Shown here one piece after another: positions 60,411 through 64,000 of a stretch of 64,000 nucleotides of DNA. Source of the DNA: Streptomyces polyasparticus (GTDB lineage Bacteria; Actinomycetota; Actinomycetes; Streptomycetales; Streptomycetaceae); NCBI RefSeq assembly GCF_014493765.1, contig NZ_JACTVJ010000002.1, positions 1 through 64,000 on the forward strand, written 5' to 3'. The notes under the pieces are model-generated. The model had not been told where the DNA came from, did no database searches, and worked only from the letters and a program-made list of their open reading frames with translations. How positions within the stretch are numbered: the first letter of the stretch is position 1; each line of letters begins with the position of its first letter. The position numbers were made by a program, and so were the translations under genes.

Positions 60411-61097
60411 TCAATTCGCCCGGACGCGAGACCAGAAATGGTCGAGGACCTGGGCCAGGAACTGCCGCGCCCCCTCGCCGGTGTCGCCGGAATCACCCCA
60501 GCCGAGCGTCGCCGTCATGCGGCCGTGGTACTCCTCGTGGAGGGATTCCAGGGCGCGTTCGATGTGGCGGGCGGGGACCGGGACCAGTTTGCCGACCGGT
60601 TTGACGTACGGCTGCCAGCGCGCGGTCGCCGCGCTGGTGAGCAGTTCCGTCAGACGGGCGTCGCGGCCCGTGACCGTGGCGAAGGCGCGCGGGGACAGGC
60701 CGAGCACCTCGGCGAGCACGGTCGACTGGCGCTCGCTGCCGCGCCAGTCGTCGGCCTGCTCCATCTGCAGATACGTACGGTGGTCGAGCCCCACCGCCCG
60801 CGCCACGTCCTCCGGGGCGAGCCCGCGTGCCAGGCGGTGCTCGCGCAAGGTCCGTGCCGCGCCGAGGAGTTCGCCGGGCGTGCACCACAACGCACCGGCC
60901 AGGGCGGTCAGTTCGCTGCTGGTGGGCGCGGCGATGCCGCGCTCCCACGCGAGGACGGTGTCCGGCGTGATGTGGGGCAGCCCGTAGCTCGCGCGGATGC
61001 CGTACGCCACATGCCCGGGCGCCATGCCGAGCGCCTCGCGCAGCCGGCGGGCGGCGAGGGCGTTGAACGGCGGAGTGGTCTGAGACACGGCGGTCAC
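60411..61097 (-). CDS. XRE-like helix-turn-helix DNA-binding protein
   Basis: A 228-aa protein with two helix-turn-helix-like segments. The first is near residues 13-60 (RLREALGMAPGHVAYGIRAS ... WERG) and the second near 80-115 (REHRLARGLAPEDVARAVGL). The C-terminal half is of unknown fold. The double XRE-like pattern is common in streptomycete regulators. The start may be GTG 61097 or GTG 61088; neither has a clear ribosome site. Convergent with pfkA across repeat D. Confidence 0.78.
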   Translation of the reverse strand: MTAVSQTTPPFNALAARRLREALGMAPGHVAYGIRASYGLPHITPDTVLAWERGIAAPTSSELTALAGALWCTPGELLGAARTLREHRLARGLAPEDVARAVGLDHRTYLQMEQADDWRGSERQSTVLAEVLGLSPRAFATVTGRDARLTELLTSAATARWQPYVKPVGKLVPVPARHIERALESLHEEYHGRMTATLGWGDSGDTGEGARQFLAQVLDHFWSRVRAN

Positions 61098-61234
61098 GCT
61101 AGGTGCGGGCGTGGCCCGTGGCTACGGTGCGTTCGCCCAGGATCACTCCTCGTAGGAATCTACGGCTCTGATAGTTTCCGGATTCGGATCGACCGGTTGT
61201 GTCTTCGGCCGGCGGGGGACTCGGGGGAGGGCTC

Positions 61235-62500
61235 ATGGGGCGGGTGCCTGCGCGCCTGCGCGCACCGCTGGTCGCGGGCCTGGCGTTGGTGCTGCTCGTG
61301 GGCGTGGCCGTGGTGGTGCTGTCGTCCGGCGACGAGGAGGGCGGCCATCTCGCGTCGAACCGGGCCCAGTTGAAGCGCGCCTGCGGCGGTCTGCTGCCGT
61401 ACGGGGAACTGCGGGATCTGGTCCCGGACGACGTACGGGGCGAGGCCGAGGCGTACGGCACGCAGCTCACTCCCGAAGAGGAGAGCCGCGCTCTCCTGAA
61501 CTGCTCGGTGACCTGGCCGGACCGGGGCGGTGTCGAGGTGCGGGCCATGCCCGTGCTCTCGCGGCTGCCCGAGCCGGCGACGCTGGTGTCGGCGGAGCTG
61601 GCGCCGGGCGCGGGGAGCGACGCGGACTTCGAAGTGCCCGGCGTGACCGGGCGGGCGGGGGAGGCCACGCCCGCCTGGCTGGTCGCCGAGTGCCCGGCCG
61701 GGCTCGACACCCGCGCCCGTGCCGTCTCCGCCCTGTACGTGACCGCGACCGTGACCCGGTTCGGCGCGGGCGCGCGGCAGCCCGGTCCGAAGGCGCGGGC
61801 GCTGCGGGAATTCCGTGTCGCGGTGGAGGTCGCCAACGCGCTGACCGCGGCGCAGAAATGCGGGTCCGAGGCGATCCCGCTGCCCGCCGAGGTGATCGAC
61901 ACATACGAGGCCGAGGTCACGAGCGATCCGGACGGCGGCAACATGGAGGTCGAGGACGTCGACATCCCGGGTCTCGACGCCGCCAAATGCCGTGGCCTGG
62001 CGAAGGAGTTCCCCGGCAACTGGTCCGTCGCCGGCGATCTGCAGGAGTCCCGGCTCCTGAGCGTCTGCGACGCGACCGTGTACGACCGCGCGGATCCGTC
62101 GGCGGACACACCGGATCTGGAGCAGGGCGATGTGGACCACGTGTCCGCCGCCAGCTGGACGGATCCGCTGGGCGAGTCCGTGGACGCCGAGTACGGGCGC
62201 GACGGGGACAGTTACGGGTTCCGCGCGGGGGAGCGCACCAAGGAGCTCCGCGAAGGCGAGCCGGTGGAACTCGCCCTCTGGGCCGGCGGCCGGTGCGCGG
62301 CCGGCCGCACACTGCACCAGGTCACCGTCTCGCTGTACCGCGGCGGACGATCCGGCGCCTTGACCGAAGACGAGCGCACCCGGTTCTCGCGGCAGGCGCG
62401 CACAGCGCTCGACCGGTACCTCGCCGACCCCGCGGGCTGGCCGCAGCGGCAGCGCTGCCATGACACGAAGGTGCTCGGAGAGGTGGAGGGATGGCGGTGA
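61235..62500 (+). CDS. Membrane-anchored protein, paralogue 1
   Basis: A 421-aa protein with an N-terminal transmembrane helix (about residues 9-29, LVAGLALVLLVGVAVVVLSS) and a large extracytoplasmic part with several Cys (about 6) in spaced pairs. Sequence near RACGGLLPYGELRDLVPDDV resembles a block at the equivalent place in the next gene. I start at ATG 61235, with GGGGGAGG 4 nt upstream, in preference to GTG 61199. No family is recognised. Overlap of 10 nt with the next gene indicates coexpression. Confidence 0.68.
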   Translation: MGRVPARLRAPLVAGLALVLLVGVAVVVLSSGDEEGGHLASNRAQLKRACGGLLPYGELRDLVPDDVRGEAEAYGTQLTPEEESRALLNCSVTWPDRGGVEVRAMPVLSRLPEPATLVSAELAPGAGSDADFEVPGVTGRAGEATPAWLVAECPAGLDTRARAVSALYVTATVTRFGAGARQPGPKARALREFRVAVEVANALTAAQKCGSEAIPLPAEVIDTYEAEVTSDPDGGNMEVEDVDIPGLDAAKCRGLAKEFPGNWSVAGDLQESRLLSVCDATVYDRADPSADTPDLEQGDVDHVSAASWTDPLGESVDAEYGRDGDSYGFRAGERTKELREGEPVELALWAGGRCAAGRTLHQVTVSLYRGGRSGALTEDERTRFSRQARTALDRYLADPAGWPQRQRCHDTKVLGEVEGWR

Positions 62501-63588
62501 AGCGGCGGCTGGTGCTGCGGATCGCGGGCGCAGCGGTCGTGCTCGCCGTCCTGGTCCCCGGATATCTCTGGCTGCACGGCGACTTCCGGCGCTGGGACGA
62601 CGAGGCGAAGCTCGACGCCGCCTGTGACGGCCTGCTCGACCGGGCGGCGATCCGCGAGGTGCTCGGCGACGGGGACGTCGGCGTGCGCGAGTGGGACGGC
62701 CCCGCGCACCAGGTGCGCTGCGAGGTGGTCGTCGAGGGCGGCGGCCGGGTGGAGGTGCGGGTGGCGGACGAGACCGTGATCGGCAGTTCCGTGTCCGACC
62801 TGTACGTGTACCGGGGGACCGGGCGGGCGACGCCTTCCGTGCCGGTCGGCGGCGGATGGTCCGGTCTGTTCGGCGCGCGTCCACGCGGCGTCGACGGCGA
62901 GGACTTCGACGACGTGACGACGGCCCTCACACTGCGCTGCACCGCGGGGGACGCGAAGAGCCTGATGGTGGCCGTGGAGACGGATCCCGCCGAGGCGGGC
63001 CCCCTCGACGATCCCGCGAACCGGCCCGCGTATGCCCGGATCGCCGAGACCACGGCCCGCAAGGCCTCCGACGTACGCGGCTGCGACGCGGAGCCGGGGC
63101 GCAAGGTGCGCAGCCTGCGGCTGCCCGTCAGCCAGGACGAGTACAAGCCGCTGGCCGAGGCGGACGGCACCTGCGCCGGCATCGAGCCGGTGAGCGGGGT
63201 GCGCAGCGCACTGGAGACGGCGCGGGACGGTGCGCCGTACGAGGTGTGCCTCCTGAACGGGCCCGACGGCAGCCGGCGTTACGAGCTCGCGGCGGCCTTC
63301 GGCCCGTACGCGCTGCTCGAGTTCGAGGAGAACCGGACGTACGGCGCGCAGGACCGCCCCGTCGGAGATGTCCCTGCCCGCAACCGCAAGCGCGCCGACC
63401 AGTCCGGCTGGACGACGGCGAAGTGCCCGGACGGGACGGCCGTCTTCACCTTGCTCGCCGTGGGCCGCCACGAGGACAAGGGTTCCGCGTTCGTCTCCGG
63501 AGACCTCGCCCAGGAGCGGGCCGTACTGAAAGTCTTCGCCGAACGCTCGGCCGGGGCCCATGGCTGCCAGGCGCCCGCAACTCCCTGA
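62491..63588 (+). CDS. Membrane-anchored protein, paralogue 2
   Basis: A 365-aa protein starting MAVKRRLVLRIAGAAVVLAV with a transmembrane helix at about residues 8-28. Then comes an extracytoplasmic part with DAACDGLLDRAAIREVLGDG, which aligns by eye with RACGGLLPYGELRDLV of the preceding protein. Several Cys suggest disulfides. It overlaps the previous gene by 10 nt. Function unknown; the pair may form a cell-surface complex. Confidence 0.68.
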   Translation: MAVKRRLVLRIAGAAVVLAVLVPGYLWLHGDFRRWDDEAKLDAACDGLLDRAAIREVLGDGDVGVREWDGPAHQVRCEVVVEGGGRVEVRVADETVIGSSVSDLYVYRGTGRATPSVPVGGGWSGLFGARPRGVDGEDFDDVTTALTLRCTAGDAKSLMVAVETDPAEAGPLDDPANRPAYARIAETTARKASDVRGCDAEPGRKVRSLRLPVSQDEYKPLAEADGTCAGIEPVSGVRSALETARDGAPYEVCLLNGPDGSRRYELAAAFGPYALLEFEENRTYGAQDRPVGDVPARNRKRADQSGWTTAKCPDGTAVFTLLAVGRHEDKGSAFVSGDLAQERAVLKVFAERSAGAHGCQAPATP

Positions 63589-63654
63589 CCAGGAAAGGTA
63601 CGGACCAGAGGTCGTCAGGCCTTATCTCTTCACTTCTTGAACGAAATGGAGGGG

Positions 63655-63668
63655 CGGGAGCGCTCCCT
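63655..63668. promoter_or_regulatory. CebR-like operator upstream of the glucanase gene
   Basis: CGGGAGCGCTCCCT (63655-63668) matches 12 of 14 positions of the streptomycete CebR box TGGGAGCGCTCCCA, with the full palindromic core. It is 77 bp upstream of the glucanase start. CebR is the LacI-type repressor of cellulose/cello-oligosaccharide genes. Confidence 0.65.
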
Positions 63669-63745
63669 GCGTGAAGTCTTGACGCCTTCCCCGGTGCTCG
63701 CAACAGTGGGCTCACCCCACACCCCCCACCACAGGAGCGCCGATC

Positions 63746-64000
63746 GTGATATCGCGCAGACTGTTCCTCGCGGGCGCCACGGCGAGCGCCGCCGCTGCCG
63801 CAGCCTCCCTGACCCTGCCGTCCCGGACCGCGGGTGCCGCCGCACCCGCGACTTTTGAACTGGCCCTGGAGAACAAGTCGTTGGCCGGTACCGTACGTGC
63901 CTACGTCACCGGCCACGAGCAGGCCACCGGCAACTGGGTGCTGCTGCGGGCCGACGGCGGGATCTACCGGCCCGAGTCCCCCTCCGCCCCGCAGACACCG
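63746..64000 (+). CDS. Secreted glycoside hydrolase (GH64-like beta-1,3-glucanase), partial
   Basis: Only the first 85 codons are present; the gene is cut by the window end. The N-terminus MISRRLFLAGATASAAAAA is a Tat-type signal (SRRLF) followed by a hydrophobic stretch and an AGA-type cleavage region near residue 31. The mature start, ATFELALENKSLAGTVRAYV, resembles the N-terminus of GH64 beta-1,3-glucanases, though too little is visible to be sure. The GTG at 63746 has AGGAG upstream. A CebR-like box lies at 63655. Confidence 0.6.
   Translation, partial: MISRRLFLAGATASAAAAAASLTLPSRTAGAAAPATFELALENKSLAGTVRAYVTGHEQATGNWVLLRADGGIYRPESPSAPQTP

Overview
The window is a GC-rich actinobacterial chromosome segment and almost certainly comes from a Streptomyces. 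FilP and Scy, the polar coiled-coil cytoskeleton pair of streptomycete hyphae, lie side by side. A cslA-glxA-GH6 hyphal-tip glycan module is present. The gene order from NucS through FilP/Scy, epimerase, thiolase, MeaB, an AbsC-like MarR, IcmA, thioredoxin, pyruvate kinase, acetate kinase and Pta to Pfk matches, from memory, the S. coelicolor SCO5380s-SCO5420s. There are no tRNA or rRNA genes, transposases, integrases, prophage genes or CRISPR arrays, so this reads as conserved core chromosome. Bases 1-126 are homopolymeric G/C and look like a contig-end artefact; the last gene is cut by the right edge.

Layout. 0.1-3.2 kb: drug-type ABC ATPase divergent from a TetR regulator, 3-hydroxybutyryl-CoA dehydrogenase, STAS anti-anti-sigma protein. 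3.4-9.1 kb: membrane-anchored STAND-like NTPase, nucS (mismatch endonuclease), two small conserved proteins, a luciferase-like monooxygenase. 9.1-13.3 kb: two tandem paralogous ABC ATPase/permease pairs, one with long disordered Pro/Gln-rich tails. 13.3-18.4 kb: filP and scy. 18.7-21.5 kb: methylmalonyl-CoA epimerase, thiolase, meaB. 21.5-24.5 kb: repeat-rich spacer, OmpR-type two-component system, AbsC-like MarR. 24.6-29.7 kb: three overlapping AIM24 genes, a DUF3817/thiamine-binding pair, and a three-gene operon ending in a TetR gene and preceded by two identical palindromes. 29.9-34.8 kb: cslA-glxA and a GH6 lipoprotein. 34.9-38.0 kb: icmA with a 24-bp palindrome at its start, DUF3817, MarR. 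38-43.8 kb: regulators, exporters and two hexapeptide acetyltransferases. 43.9-48.3 kb: a second two-component system divergent from a second MurG-like glycosyltransferase and an SDR epimerase. 48.3-53.7 kb: TetR, thioredoxin-TPR protein, and a DUF6230-DUF6114-surface-protein operon. 53.8-60.2 kb: pyk, pta-ackA and pfkA. 60.4-64 kb: XRE-like regulator, two paralogous anchored proteins, and the start of a secreted glucanase behind a CebR-like box.

The metabolic genes form a coherent C4/acetyl-CoA theme (thiolase, hydroxybutyryl-CoA dehydrogenase, epimerase, MeaB, isobutyryl-CoA mutase, Pta-AckA) next to lower glycolysis (Pfk, Pyk). The other theme is the hyphal envelope: FilP/Scy, CslA/GlxA/GH6, MurG-like plus SDR, and the DUF6230/6114 surface operon. 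No wholly new system with a testable catalytic core is evident. The most interesting leads are regulatory and structural: a dispersed GC-rich repeat whose hairpin shows compensatory changes, a 25-bp tandem array in front of a response regulator, several clean operators, short tandem duplications at gene 3' ends, and the tethered STAND-like NTPase with a degenerate P-loop.
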